From contig NC_079510.1 in NCBI RefSeq assembly GCF_030052815.1, positions 39,774,853 through 39,838,852 on the forward strand: a stretch of DNA of 64,000 nt. The letters are read 5' to 3'. The number at the start of each line of letters is the position of its first letter. Position 1 is the first letter of the stretch. Under the pieces are notes generated by a model, which was not told where the DNA came from, made no database searches, and was given only the letters and a program-made list of their open reading frames with translations. Shown here in pieces: positions 1 to 12,291 of the stretch. Both the position numbers and the translations under genes were made by a program. Origin of the DNA: Hevea brasiliensis (Eukaryota > Streptophyta > Magnoliopsida > Malpighiales > Euphorbiaceae).

Positions 1-70
1 GACAATCAAGAAAAATAATTATATGCATGAATTAATTGTTTTTTCTCTTCTTCATCCTCTCAAATTCTTC

Positions 71-80
71 CTATAAATAC
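71..80 (+). promoter_or_regulatory. TATA box of the defensin-like gene
   Basis: The sequence ctataaatac lies about 50 bases before the ATG at 129, which suits a plant TATA box with transcription starting near 100-110. It is called from sequence and spacing only. Confidence 0.6.
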
Positions 81-128
81 TAATTAAAGACATTATTAGC
101 CAGCACCAAGAACACAATTCAAGAAGCA

Positions 129-1236
129 ATGAAATTCCTTTCAATTTTCAGTATCCTTCTGCTTGCTCTCTTCATCACCTCTGGTAAAAATCTATTATCA
201 ATTTCATCAATTTCTTTTCATATGGAGCTTAATTATGCTCTTTTCTTTTCTTTTCTTTTTTTTCCATTTTTTGGGGTACCCTGTGTCACGAGGCCACTTC
301 CTTGCCTCGACAGTCGTCCCATGTGGCGCCTAGACTTCCACCCAATCTAGGCCAGCCAACTTGTATTCAAGGACCTTTCTCTCTTATAGAGGATATCAAA
401 TATTCTTATCGAGGACCTTCTACGTATTTTGCCTAGTAACGGAGTATTAATATTCCTTGTAGTACGATGTCGCCCCTCATCGTGTACATCCATAAGCATC
501 TACCGATAGCATGGCTATAAGCATCATCCAACCATATGGCTGAACCCAAGCCAATGTATAATATTTGTTCCCCTATACCGAGTAGCATCATCGGCCTTAG
601 ATAGAAACCTCGGACTTAGGAGATTCGCGCACTACAAGCCCCTCGGCCTTGTAGTGTTCATGAAGCTCCTTCTTCGTGGAGACACCAACTCCTCTCTCAC
701 TAGAGCACGATGCTCCGTAGGGAGCTCACTTAGAGTCACGCCCTTGCTCCAGTGACCCCGGGGATGGTAGAGAGCTTTACACCAAACATAGCAACCAGCT
801 AGGCCAGATTGTGCTCACCAGTGGCCAACTAGTTACACCCCCCTAAAGAGCATTTGGGACGAAGTGACACCTGACAGGAGGAGACATCAATATGTCTCAG
901 TTGTCACACCCCCTTATATTTTTCTATATTTATAAAAGTGTCTACCAAACCTATCCATCTCATCAATTGTACCCTTTAACCATCTCATAAGCCTACAGCT
1001 TGGCTAGGTTTGGCCAATCTTCGTAGGGCAATAGGCTGTCCCCCTTACACCCTGCAGGTAATGAGCTGAAAATGGCAGATGGTATAGGCTCCTGTACTCA
1101 AGGGCTGCATGGAGGAGGTTGTGTTGTTAACACTTGGGACATTGAGTGTAAGAACAAGTATGGAGAAGGTGCTCATGGATTTTGCCATACAATCGAAAAG
1201 CCAGATAATTATTGCCTCTGTCGTTACCCTTGTTAA
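129..1236 (+). CDS. Defensin-like secreted cysteine-rich peptide (two exons)
   Basis: The coding sequence is join(129..183,1058..1236), 77 residues. Exon 1 encodes a hydrophobic signal peptide (MKFLSIFSILLLALFITSG) and ends in phase 1 at a GT donor. Exon 2 follows a cctgcag acceptor and encodes a mature peptide of about 58 residues. Its cysteines are spaced as in the plant defensin-like (LCR/SCR-type) fold: C-x8-C-x8-C, then C-x9-C-x-C-x3-C at the C-terminus. The signal-peptide exon followed by a cysteine-rich exon is the standard gene structure of this family. Such peptides are secreted and act in defence or signalling; which applies here cannot be told. Only seven cysteines are present: tyrosine (TAT) stands at the fourth position of the usual eight. 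The intron has been enlarged by a solo LTR. The gene runs tail to tail with the MFS transporter gene. Confidence 0.8.
279..283. repeat. Target-site duplication, left (ccctg)
   Basis: Left copy of ccctg flanking the solo LTR; the right copy is at 1050-1054. Confidence 0.8.
284..1049. mobile_element. Solo LTR in the intron of the defensin-like gene
   Basis: The element begins TGTCACGAGG and ends CCCCTTACA (TG...CA) and is flanked by the 5-bp direct repeat ccctg at 279-283 and 1050-1054. It is 766 bp long and much richer in GC than its surroundings. No internal retroelement sequence is seen. A TATA-like tatatttataaaag lies near 925-940, so the LTR may carry a promoter. The 3' end of the LTR is only 8 bp before exon 2, so its pyrimidine-rich end now stands where the intron's polypyrimidine tract should be. 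Confidence 0.85.
1050..1054. repeat. Target-site duplication, right (ccctg)
   Basis: Right copy of the duplication. It sits directly before the acceptor cag at 1055-1057. Confidence 0.8.
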
Positions 1237-1750
1237 TTAATTATTTTCTAATTATGCATTAATAATTTCACTTCTATTAAACTAGCTAGCTGTACTACCC
1301 ATTGCACAATGCGCAGCTTTTTTTCAATTGAAGAATTTCATTTTGTTAGGCAAATGTGTTTGAACATTAGTTTTTCTTCTATAAATCCAACTGAAATCTC
1401 TCTACAAGATGGACTTGTTATCCACACTTGAAAGAGAAACTTAGAATGAGCATACTTAAAATCATCAATTGATTGTTCAAATAGAACGAAAAAATATACA
1501 TCATTTCAAACATTGCAAAGCATAATCTCCTGTGACTAAATGGCTGCACCCAGGCTCAAATATTTTAGATAAATATTAAACAAAATCAGAAACTTTATAT
1601 GAGAGTTTCTCTGGAGTATGCTGTCTTTTTAGCAATTTGTCCCTAAAAAAACATGAATATTTTCTCTCAAAACCTTGATTGAGTATACAAACACCACTGC
1701 AAAATGGATGCAGAAAGTAATAAGAGCCTGGTTTAGCTCTCTCCCCAAAA
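1237..1750. other. Intergenic, shared 3' flank of two convergent genes
   Basis: This holds the 3' ends of the defensin-like gene (+) and the MFS gene (-). No further ORF, RNA gene or element is recognised. Confidence 0.6.
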
Positions 1751-4700
1751 TCATGTATGGGATTTTCCATAGAGGTTTGCATAGACAATCTTAGTCCGAT
1801 GCACAAGAATCATGCTCAAGACAGCTGCAATAATGCAAAAGCCTGACATAATCATGGAACTAAGGAAGTAGCATACAGCACCTTCACACTTCAGTGGTTC
1901 ATCCAGATGAAAGCGAGAAAAGGTTGATCCTGCATTCCACTTGTGGTGATGGTGCTCTTGAGCTTGCCTTTCAGCTTCTCTGTCGTAAATGCTGCTTGCA
2001 ATTAGACCAGAGAAGACAAGAGAACCTGCAGGATTTGCTAGTGTGAGGAAATTGTACAAGGCCCCAAATTTTTTCAAGCCAAACAACTCTGATGCAGCAG
2101 CTGGCACAATTGCCCAATGAGCTCCATAGCCTAAGCCAATCAGTAAAGTACCAATGTACATTGCCCCAGGCCACCCAAAAGCAAAGAACACATGCCCAAC
2201 AGCCATAATAAGTTGTGAAACAGCCATTGCCACTGCCCTTGGATAAGCATAGTCCCTTAAGAATGTCAAATATATGAGTTAGAAGAGTAACCATATCAAA
2301 CTTCACATTGAAATATATTCATAACGCAAGAGAAAATGAATCAGTTCTTACCTCACAATAATCTCAGAAAAGAAACCACCGCCTACACGGCCGAGAAAGT
2401 TCCAGATGCTTATCATGGACACAAATATATGTGTATTATCATAACCCAGAGATTGACTCATTTGACCCAGATTATCAATCACAGTTAGCCCAGATCCAGA
2501 ACCCAATAAAAGTGACACAAAAATAAGCCAAAAATCTGCCTTGATCAATGCCTGCATCAAGGTGAAATCCTCACCTCTATGTGGGCCTCTTCTTCTTCTG
2601 ACCCTCACTGCTCCTTCCGCAGCTGCTTGGAATAGTTTTGCCTGCAACTGTGCAATTCGCTTTTGCCTCTCTGATGCTGGAAGCAAGTCTACTTCCTTAG
2701 GCTTCTCATCTTCCAACTCACTGAATATTACCTCAGGCACATCAGGTTCAGATTTTCCAGCTTCTTGTTTCTGTGGCTCAGGTAAAAGAGTCTCTTCTGC
2801 TGGATCTTTAGGTTCGCGGGAAAAACTCAATGAAATAGGAATGACAATGGGAAGCAAAATGAGAATAAACAAAACCACTGTAAAAATTATGATAACAGTG
2901 TGGCTCACATCAACCAGATCTTCAAGAAGCATGACCCCCATCAAATAAGCAGCCAATAGAAGGCACACACTATATACAAATGTAGAGCTTGTGCCATCAG
3001 ATGGTCTAATTTGTCTGTGACCTCCCACAGGTCTTACAATGAACATTAGAGCAATGACTACCATTGCTGGCCCTACTGCAACCATGAATACGAGAGATGC
3101 ATGGTCAGGAGAATGGATCATTGTATATATTTGGGTCAAAATAGCACCACTTAAACCAGCAAAGCCTTTGAGTATTCCGACCACAGGACCCCTGCTTTTG
3201 GGAAAGTTTTGTACACAAGAAACCAGAGCAACTGTATTGAAGTAGGTTTCGCCATTGTTCCCAATAAATATAAGAATGCACATCTGCATACCGAATTTAA
3301 ATTAGCAACTTATCAAAGGTAAGATAATACATCAAATTGAAAATTCTTCCCAGGTCTCTAGGACCAACCAAGAATTTGAAGAAGATGGGAAAAATTTATT
3401 AGAAATAAGTTCCTATACAAGACAGGAATGGCAGGAAGTGGTTATGAAATGCAAGATCAAATCAACACAATTTCAGCATTGTTAAATATTATTTTTCAAT
3501 CTCCAAACTATCTATAACATTGAAATGCTTAACGGAAATTGAACAGTTCACCTTCTCAATGCCTATGATATGACCAAGTTCAATGATATTTAAAACCCCC
3601 ATATCACAACAAGGATAGCAAATAGGAATAGCTGATATGATAATAATTTTTTCTTATCAAAAAATGTGTCATTCTCCTCTTTGCTTCTTTCTTTGGCATG
3701 TAGATTCTTTTGTTTTAGAAGCAAATTCAATTACTGTCACCATATCAGAAGTTCAATAGGTTCTTTCTCTAAAAGAAATGAGAATCCTCCAATAAATATA
3801 AAGTACATTAAATAGTCGGTAAAAGGTTCATATGTACTCTGCACAAGCATTGAAAAGCTTCATTTTTTTATGGTATAAACAAAGAAACTAGTTTAGAAAA
3901 TGTGGAACCTGGCTTAACAATATGTTTAAAGTAATCCAATATTTCTATGAAAGCGTTACCCCTGAGCCTGAAAACGGTAATAATAAAGAAAGAAAAAAGG
4001 GTATCCAGATCATATGTTATTTATGAACTAGAATACATTTGCAGGATGCATAGTGACAAAACATGAACTAAAGGAATAATTTGTTTTAAAAAGTACAGTC
4101 TGTATGCACTGTTAAACTGAAAAAATGCTCACTCTGCCATGTAATAACAACTATTGTTGAAGAATGCAATGAATTTTTTTAATTCAACAATTTAAAAAAT
4201 TTATGTGAAGCAGATTCACCAAAGATGCCAAACACTTCCCCCTTTATTTTTTACTCCAGCCAGAGGTCATATGTAAAGCTTATAGTTTCATGCTGCAAAT
4301 CATTTTCCACATGATAGTTGAATAAACAAAACAAAATATGTTCCAATACAACTATTCCTCCCAATCCCAAATCAATAAACATCACATTAAAATAATTCTA
4401 AAAAACAGCCTCAACTACTGCATCAAATGCACCTATCCTGTAGTTTATTTTGTACCCTCGACAATAAAACCTATATTCATAAAACTACAAAGTGATGAGA
4501 GCAAAATGAAAATATCAGAAAATACTGCATCAAACTAATCCTTTCCCCTTTAAGGAAGAAGAAGAAGAAGAAGAAGAAGAAGAGCAATAATAAAATGCAA
4601 TTTTCAAAGTCCATAAAAATAAAGATAGAAGCAACTCTTATGTACCAGAAACAAATACAAAAAAGAAAAGGATTGAAAGGATGGCCTGGATGATCTTAGC

Positions 4701-5444
4701 AAATATCATTATCATAAGATTTCAGTTTAGTCAATTTAATATCTTAAAGCAATGTAACAAAAGAACAATAAGGAAATAAAAGACTTGTATCACATTCTTG
4801 ATGATTATTCACGATAATCATAAAATCTCCAAATTAAAGCAGAAACTTTCCAAAACTCCAGCAAAATTGTAGATCAACTGGACGAAGCATAAAACTCCAA
4901 CAAAATTGTAGATTCAATGGACAAAATTTCCAATGAAGACACTAAAATTTTTATACGTCATCAACATGAAAAAACAGAAATGATCAACAAAGAAAAGCAT
5001 AAGTCAAGTTACTGAATTAAATAATAGGACAAAGCAATTGATGGATTCAAGTAAGATCGGACAAATAAACCACAATAAAATAGAAGATTAGCAGGTACTT
5101 ACAGCCCACAAAGGCAAAACAGGAGCTCTACCAGTAACAACAAGCCAAACCCATCCATATCCAACAAAATTCTGCAAAGCACCAACCAACAAAGCACCCC
5201 ACAGAGGCAAGATTTCAGAAAAACTCCCAGCCAAGAACCCAACACTATCCCCAAGATCCTTAGCCACACCCAAACTAGCAAGCTGCCTCTGATTATAGTT
5301 CAACGAGCTCTTTATAACTGGTGATATACTCCCAAACAAATACCCAACACCAGCACACGATTGTATCCACATTGCAGCCACAAACACCAGCCATCTGTTA
5401 TTGAAAAAGGCAGACAATCTCCCCTGAAACCTACCCATCATCAC
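1751..5444 (-). CDS. Nodulin-like major facilitator superfamily transporter (NFD4-like), three exons
   Basis: The coding sequence is complement(join(1751..2255,2352..3283,5103..5444)), giving 592 residues. Introns have GT-AG ends and join in phases 0 and 2. Exon 1 starts MMMGRFQGRLSAFF and carries the first membrane helices, with SCAGVGYLFGSISPVIKSSL and the VVTGRAPVLPLWA end. Exon 2 opens MCILIFIGNNGETYFNTVAL, typical of the plant nodulin-like MFS family (Arabidopsis NUCLEAR FUSION DEFECTIVE 4 relatives). Its middle holds a long charged cytoplasmic loop rich in E, P and K, then RRRRGPHRGEDFTL and the second helix bundle with FLGRVGGGFFSEIIVR. Exon 3 supplies the last helices and a histidine run in a loop. 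Members are multi-spanning membrane proteins whose substrates are mostly unknown. Length fits the family (about 550-600) and no break is seen. Confidence 0.92.
3284..5102 (-). other. Large first intron of the MFS gene
   Basis: This 1.8-kb AT-rich intron lies between the donor GTAAGT (minus strand) at 5102 and the acceptor tatgcag ending at 3284. It contains a GAA microsatellite near 4555-4583. No transposon or ORF of substance is seen in it. Confidence 0.8.
4555..4583. repeat. GAA/TTC microsatellite
   Basis: About nine perfect GAA units inside the first intron of the MFS gene. Confidence 0.9.
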
Positions 5445-7456
5445 AAAAACAGCGAAAAGAAAAATGAGAACAAAAAATAAACGAAACTTTCTAATCTTTT
5501 GAGATTAATTTTGTTCTATGAAATGAAGTAGAACAAAAACAGAGAAATGGGTAGGTTGAGGGGAGGGTGGAAAAGCTTTTCGTGAAAGAAAGGAACTTTT
5601 TAGTTTAATAGGCAAAAGAACAAAGAGGGTCACCGAGGATGATGATGATGATGATGATAATAAAACATATGCTGTTTTAAGGCGCCGATCGTGGGCAGGT
5701 ACATATTTTTATTCCTTGTGTACACAAACCCACATCAGTATAAGACGTATTTGCAGAAATGCCACTCCTTCATTATGATATCCGACAGAAAAGAGTGCAG
5801 AGATAAGAGCAAGACGCCATTACAATAGTTTATGATCTGCTTTAGTGAAATGATCTTGCGGTTATCAGAAAACTATTTTTGTTGGAAATTCAAGTTTAAA
5901 TAGAATTAGGATATGAAATTAAATTAAATAGAAAAACTGAATTTAATCAGGAAGATTAGTTAACAAAAAAATGGGAATTAAGTAACTTTTTTTTTTTTTG
6001 CCAGGGGAATTAGGTAACTTCAGCTTTAGGAAGAATGGGCCAAATCCACAGTATTTGGTTTTATGTTGCCGTCATTCTGCCTGTAAAAGAAGAATTATTC
6101 TCCTTGTTCGAGTTAGTACACAATTGTGATGCATTAGGCCATAAGTTGAGTAATTTTAGTAAAGTTTGTGTTATATGGAATGAAAATATAATATAAAATG
6201 GATAAATATACAATTTTAATTACTGAAATTAAAAAAAAAAATCCTTCTCTCAATTTATTTATAAAAAAAAAAATACTCATCATTCTCTCAATTTATTTTA
6301 AATCTTAATTTTCATTTATATTATAAAGATTTTTAAATTTTAATTTGAGTATCACAATAATCTCTATGACCTATTATTATAAATTTTCAAGTTAACTTAT
6401 AATTAAGTTTTGCTTATCGTCTCACCTTAAATATGTTTATCATAATTGTCTCTCAACTTTATAGTTAATTTAAAATTTTTATTTTAAATTTATTTAAAAT
6501 AAAATCAAAAGTTTAGAAATAATTAAATATTTTTATAAATATTTAAAATTAATTAATTATATAATTTATCATATAAAATATTATTTTTACTTATATTATT
6601 TTTTAAAAAATCAAATTTAGGTTAATATCTAAAATATTTATGTCTACTTTATCTTAATTTCTTTAGTTTTATTTTGAAGTAAGGGAAAAAAATTAAAAAC
6701 ATATATAATCAATTTAGTTTATTTTGAAAATATTTAAACCCTAATTAAGTATGAATAGTTATTTTTTATATATATAGGTTAATATTGTATATAGTTTTTG
6801 TCTTTATTTTTTAAATTAGTAAAATAATATATCCAATCTCAATTAGTATTTAGTGCATTTTGTATTAAAATTATTTATATATTAAATTAAAGTTTAAAAA
6901 CTTTTGTGAGATAAATTAAAGTTGAGAGAAGTGTATAATATATTTATTAAAGTTGAGAGACAATAAGTGAAACCTGTAATAACAAGTCACAAGAATTTTA
7001 ATGATACTCAAATTAAAATTTAATAATTTTTATGATACAAATTGAAGTTGATGATATTATTAATACGATTAAATAAGTTGAGGAATTATAAATAAAATTA
7101 ATTGTTTGATGAATTGTTTTAAATTTGATTTTTTTTTTGTTTTAGTTTTAAATTTCATTGAGTTAATTTTGCACTTTAATTTTTAAATCAAATATTTTTC
7201 TAAAAGAAAAAAAAACCAACTTCTTTATTATCTATTATTTATTAAAATTATTTCTTTTTTTTTTTCTGTTGCAAATAACATGGGAAACTTTGATTTTTTT
7301 TTTTTTTTCTGGCATGCATTATTGAAGGCTATGAAATAGAAGTTTAAATTATTTGTGTAAGGTCAATTATTTTGTCGCAACTGACTTGCATTTCTCATAT
7401 TTTGAGTACGGCGTTTACTTTTCAATTGCATGCACCCCTACACGCAATGTTCTTTT
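5445..7456. other. AT-rich intergenic, promoter side of the MFS gene
   Basis: The part next to 5444 is the presumed promoter and 5' UTR of the MFS gene; it contains a short GAT repeat near 5638-5660. Beyond about 6100 the sequence is very AT-rich with poly-T/poly-A runs and no recognisable gene or element. Confidence 0.5.
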
Positions 7457-8349
7457 TAGGGCTATGCATGATTTTTTGAAATCGAATCGAAGAATCATAT
7501 CGAATTAATAGGAATCGTATCGAATTAAATTTATTTTGATATTTTAATTTAATTTTGATTTTTTACTAAAAATCAAATTAAACCAAACCAAAGAATCGTA
7601 CTGAATCAACAAGAATAATACCGAATAGAATTTATTTTGAAACTTTGATTAAGTTCTGATTTTTTACTAAGAATCGAACTAAAATGGTACTGAAATCAAA
7701 TTGAAACCTTACCGAATAGAAATCAAATCGAGAATCGAATTTATATGTATACTTTTCTATATTTTTTTATATGTATTATATATTTTTAATATAATTATAT
7801 ATATTTATGTATGTATACATAATTATGAACTAAATATAACTTAATATTACATTTCATTTTTCTATATTTTTTTAATAATTTTAATTATAAATATATTATT
7901 ATCTTATATTAATATATATATATAATTTTAATTATATTTATATTTTATAGTTAAATATTATATGATTAATAAATAGTTAAAATGTATATTATATTATATA
8001 ATCTATTTAATCCTAAATTATATATGCACCCTATAATTAAAGATTATATAATTTAAATATAGCTAAAAGAAATATTATATGATATATTATGTATTAATAA
8101 CTCAATTCAAAACCTAAATGCTAATTCAAATATGAATTTTTAAGGAAATAATTACATAAAATTATTTTAAGAACTAAGAACCGAACTAGAATCGTATTGA
8201 ACCGAACTGGAACCGAAGATCCGAGAACTGTATCGAATTGAAACCGAAACAATGAAGAATCGAACCAAAACCATACCGAAATTTTAAAATTCAGGTTCGG
8301 TTCTGATTTCTAGGCAAATTCTGAATTGAATTAGAATCGAACACTCCTA
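7457..8349. mobile_element. Degenerate hAT-like non-autonomous element
   Basis: The left end tagggctatgca and the reverse complement of the right end, taggagtgttcga, look like worn versions of one terminal inverted repeat of the TAGGGGTGTGCA type. The flanking 8-mers gttctttt (7449-7456) and gtttttct (8350-8357) match at 6 of 8 positions, as an old 8-bp target duplication might. The inside is built from degenerate repeats of the ccgaa/gaatcg kind around an AT-rich core. There is no transposase. The call rests on end structure and composition. Confidence 0.45.
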
Positions 8350-9078
8350 GTTTTTCTTAGAATCAGCAGTTGTCTATTACAAAATTTTAATTTAATTATT
8401 TATTCTATATGATTTAATTTAGTTATAATTTTTTATAATTTAAATTAATTTAATTTATTTCGGTTAATAAAAGAAAAAAATATGCATATACTAAACGAAC
8501 CAATCGAAGTTCTGCTAGCTTCAAAAGATGTGTTTTGTTTTAATCTAAAATCTCTCATTTTTTTCAATTTTTTTTTTTAAAAATAAATACTATTTTACGT
8601 CCTTTTCCTTTTGTTTCTCTCAATTATATTCTTAATTTCTTATGATCATATTAATGGATGCTTATTTATTAATGAAATTGTTTATTGATGAACTCAATTA
8701 AAATTAATAAAATTTAAATTAATAATAAGATTAATAAAAAATATAAAAATAAAAATTAATAAATGCTTATTATTAGCACTTACCTTGAATTTGAGATTTT
8801 TGTTTTAATTAAAAAAAAAGTTGTTAGCCGGTTATTATCTCACCTTATTTGATTGAGAGTAAATTCACTTAGGGACTTCAACTTTCCAAGTTAGCAAATT
8901 CAATTTATTTGATTGCTATTTTCGCTAACTTCTTAAAAAGTAAATAAAGTAATTTCTTTCAATTCTGTCATTTTTAATTTATATCAACTTTATAAGATAT
9001 ATTAATTGCCAAGCACTTTCAAGAGACACAAATCCTTTTCTACATGTTACAACCTTGATCAAAGAGAACTAGTTAACT
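8350..9078. other. AT-rich stretch before the viral insert
   Basis: No ORF or element is recognised here. The left edge of the endogenous virus probably lies in or near 8850-9078, where leader sequence would be expected, but I cannot fix it. Confidence 0.4.
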
Positions 9079-10084
9079 ATGAGCTGCACAACACCAATAC
9101 CATCTTCAAACATAATTGTTGAGCCACCTTCATCCTCTTCATCTTCTTCTTCTAGCCTAGTTAATTTGACCTCTTCTCTTTTTTTATCACATTCGTGTAG
9201 ACGAACCTTAGCTTTCAAAATAGATAACCTTATTGAAATTTCACATATACCTGATGGAGTACAGGTTAAAGAATCTCCTCTTCCTCTGCTGAGTCTATAT
9301 AATATTTATAAACACTCTGAATCTTTTACTAGAAGTATTAGAACTCTTATATCTTCCAGAAAATCTATTACTAAGGAGTATGTTAAGACTTCACATCTGG
9401 ATCAGTGTGCTCTAAAATCTACAACTGAAAAATAATGTGACTCTTGAAATTCCTCCAGCCTTTATCTCATCATGGAGGAGACAGAAATATTCTCATCTCC
9501 ATTATGGAGTTGTTCATCTTATTCTCACCCTCCATGGTAGACAAGGCCTCCCAGTAACAGCCAGATTATCCTTATTAGATACCAAATTTCTTAATTATGA
9601 ATATGCTATGATTGGGACATGTATAACCACTCTCCACGCTGGAAGTCTAGTTCTTACATTCTTCTTCAATTATAACATATCTCTTCAAGGTCCTAATCTC
9701 TCCATAGCATTAAAAGTTTAAGTTCAGCTTATTGGAGCACAAAAAATTGTCTCTTCTATGGCAGCCACTCTACACCACCAGATAATCTATAGGCTCCAAG
9801 ATCATGCTATAGATTTATCTCAGCCACGAGTATCTTCTGATGCTCTAGTCATTCTTACAGACACAGAGACTATACCTACTATTTTTCAAATTCCTCGACA
9901 ACTATCTAGAGAAGACTTAGTAAAGATCATTCTACGAGAATGGTTTACCAATTATGAAAAGTTGCATGACAATTTTCAACCTATTCAAGTGACAGAGCCC
10001 ACATTTTATGGGCAAACAGGTGGCACTATCAAGATAATTTTCAAGGAGCCTGGAAGCACTTCACACACTTTTACAATCTTTTAA
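9079..10084 (+). pseudogene. Viral movement-protein region, broken
   Basis: The first viral segment starts at the ATG at 9079 with a serine-rich N-terminus. A +1 frame change occurs near 9420-9437, and an in-frame TAA follows at 9719-9721. The stretch translated from 9437 (for example ISSWRRQKYSHLHYG and TARLSLLDT) has the look of the caulimovirid 30K movement-protein core, which in living viruses opens plasmodesmata for cell-to-cell spread. Identification rests on this pattern and on its place ahead of the capsid region. With at least two breaks it cannot encode an intact protein. Confidence 0.65.
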
Positions 10085-12169
10085 ATCATGATGATCTCTC
10101 CTAGTTAAGGAAAAAGAGAAAAAATTCCTGTTCACTCCTTTCAGGCAAATGGCCAACCAGTCTATACAGACAAAATCTGTAGACATTTCATCTAAGATGC
10201 GCCAAGATCAGGAATATGTGATGAAGGGTGTGATTGTCATCTAGAACATTGGGATGACGATGATGATGATAATTATTGCAATCAAAAAAGGGGAAAAAAG
10301 AAGCAAAATTCTCCTTGCAAAACTTTAAGAGTTAAAAGGGACTCCTCTCCAAATTTAGGACCCTAGACTGGCATTCACAAGGATGTTCAAAGAAAGAATC
10401 CTTTGCCAGTTTATGAATTGGCCTTAGAAATCTTGAGAAAAGAAAGGGAAAAAGAGGAAAAGTTTCATTCTTCACTGCCTCCAGTACTTCCTCTTGTACA
10501 ACCCTGTATGATGTTCTCACAGTAAGATGTGTATGAGTTAAACTTTCTGCCACTCAGGCACTGGATTGATCCAATCCAGTAGCTTACCTCCATACCATTT
10601 ATTTAGGCATCTGCTGTCAGCCTTGATGGTTAGCCTAAGCCATTAACTCATGCTGAAGAAGTCTTAAATTGGCAAACTCTGAATGCTAAGGCTCAAAACA
10701 CTTTCCTGGAAAAGTTTGACTCAAAGATAGACTTGATAGTTGATCAAGCTCAATTAACTAAAACAAAGGTTGATAGTTTATTAGTCCAGGTCAACAAGCT
10801 CTATATTGATCTTCAATCTAAAATTAATCAACTTGACAAAGACCTCAGAGCCTTACTTCAGCAAAAAAGGTTTAGTGATGAATTTGATTAAAAGGAGTCA
10901 GAAAAACCTAAACTAAAAGCCCAACCTTCTTCATTTACTGCTCAACCTTTAAAAAGTATCTTATCCTCTAAATCAATGGAAGAAGATAAAATTAAACCTA
11001 AAAAGGACAAACAACAAATACCTATTGACCCTGCTTTCCAACAGATAACAATTTCAGCTGATCCATTAATTAATGAGATAGACTTCTCATCAGATGATAA
11101 TTCTGAAAAGAATCTGAAAGATATCACAAACTTTTTTATGGAAACTTCAACAGGCTCTAATGATGGGATCACAAGATCTCATACAGAACAGCCAACTGAT
11201 ACTTATGATAGAGAAAATCTAGACAAAGTCCTTTCTAGACCAACTTCTAATCCTTAATTCACTCTTGATGATATCCCTCCAGCCAAATGGAGAGATAGGA
11301 TGGCTAAATTTCATGCTTGGCTTGATTTTTAAATGTCTAAATCAGATGCAGAATTATCAAGTGTTCTGAAGGAATTCTCCTGTAGATTCATTGGATCATT
11401 AAGGGAATGGTTTCAGAGTCTAGGAGATTACAAGTGCCTCATGTTTTATCAAGCATCAATTTTTAGAGTCATGAATGTTATCAATGAGGAATTCATTAGA
11501 GACTATACACTTTACAACAAACAGGTGCAACAAGAATACTTTGAGATAAAATGTTGTTCTATAAAAAAGAAAGACTTTGATTTTCATTATCAAAGGATGT
11601 CTCAGAGATACTATCTGTTGAATGGGTACAATGATGTCAATCTGAGACATACTTATATTGCTTCTTTGCCAGAACAATTACAACTTGAATTGTAATGATT
11701 AATCTTGGCAACTCGTAAAGACATGACCTTGATAACTCTGGAAGAAATTCATCAAATGACATTAGCTGCTTTTGGAAAGATGTATGATCAATTGTGTTTC
11801 TTTAGTGACATGCTAGACAATAACAAGTCTTTGCAAAAGATGTGCAGAAAATCACACCTTCCAATCAAATGCACAAAAAGGAACTGCACTTGCAAATCCA
11901 AAAAGAAGAAGTATCTGAAACACTACAAATTCAAAGATGGCAAGCATAAGGGGAAAAGAAAATTTATTCGATTTTTTAAGAAAAAATTAGTCAAAGGAAA
12001 AAAGTTCAAAATGGATAGATATTTTATCTGCGGAAAAAAGGGACACTTCTCCAAAGAATGCCCTCAAAAGACCAAACAAGCAACAAAATTGATTCAACAA
12101 ATTCATCAAAGTACACATTTAGATATGGAGAATGCTGACATTGAATCTTTATTTTCAGAACAAGAATAA
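10085..12169 (+). pseudogene. Viral capsid region with zinc knuckle, broken
   Basis: The first part (10085-10690) is heavily decayed. From about 10690 to 10890 the reading is heptad-like and probably a coiled coil. A conserved-looking core follows at 11270-11700, with a stop near 11331 and others near 11696. A strongly basic lysine-rich tail (11850-12010) then leads to a CCHC-type zinc knuckle near 12016-12063 (FICGKKGHFSKEC). In caulimovirids this region is the capsid protein and its RNA-binding tail. The first cysteine of the knuckle is replaced by tyrosine. The whole is interrupted by stops and is not expressible as one protein. Confidence 0.65.
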
Positions 12170-12291
12170 GCTGATGAAGAAACTATCTTTGCTTTAGAAG
12201 AAAGCTCTTCAGAAGAAAGATATCCTCTTTAGAAGATGATTTTGAATACCTCAATATCAATGCTCTTCAATCATTTCATCTAGCATAGCCC

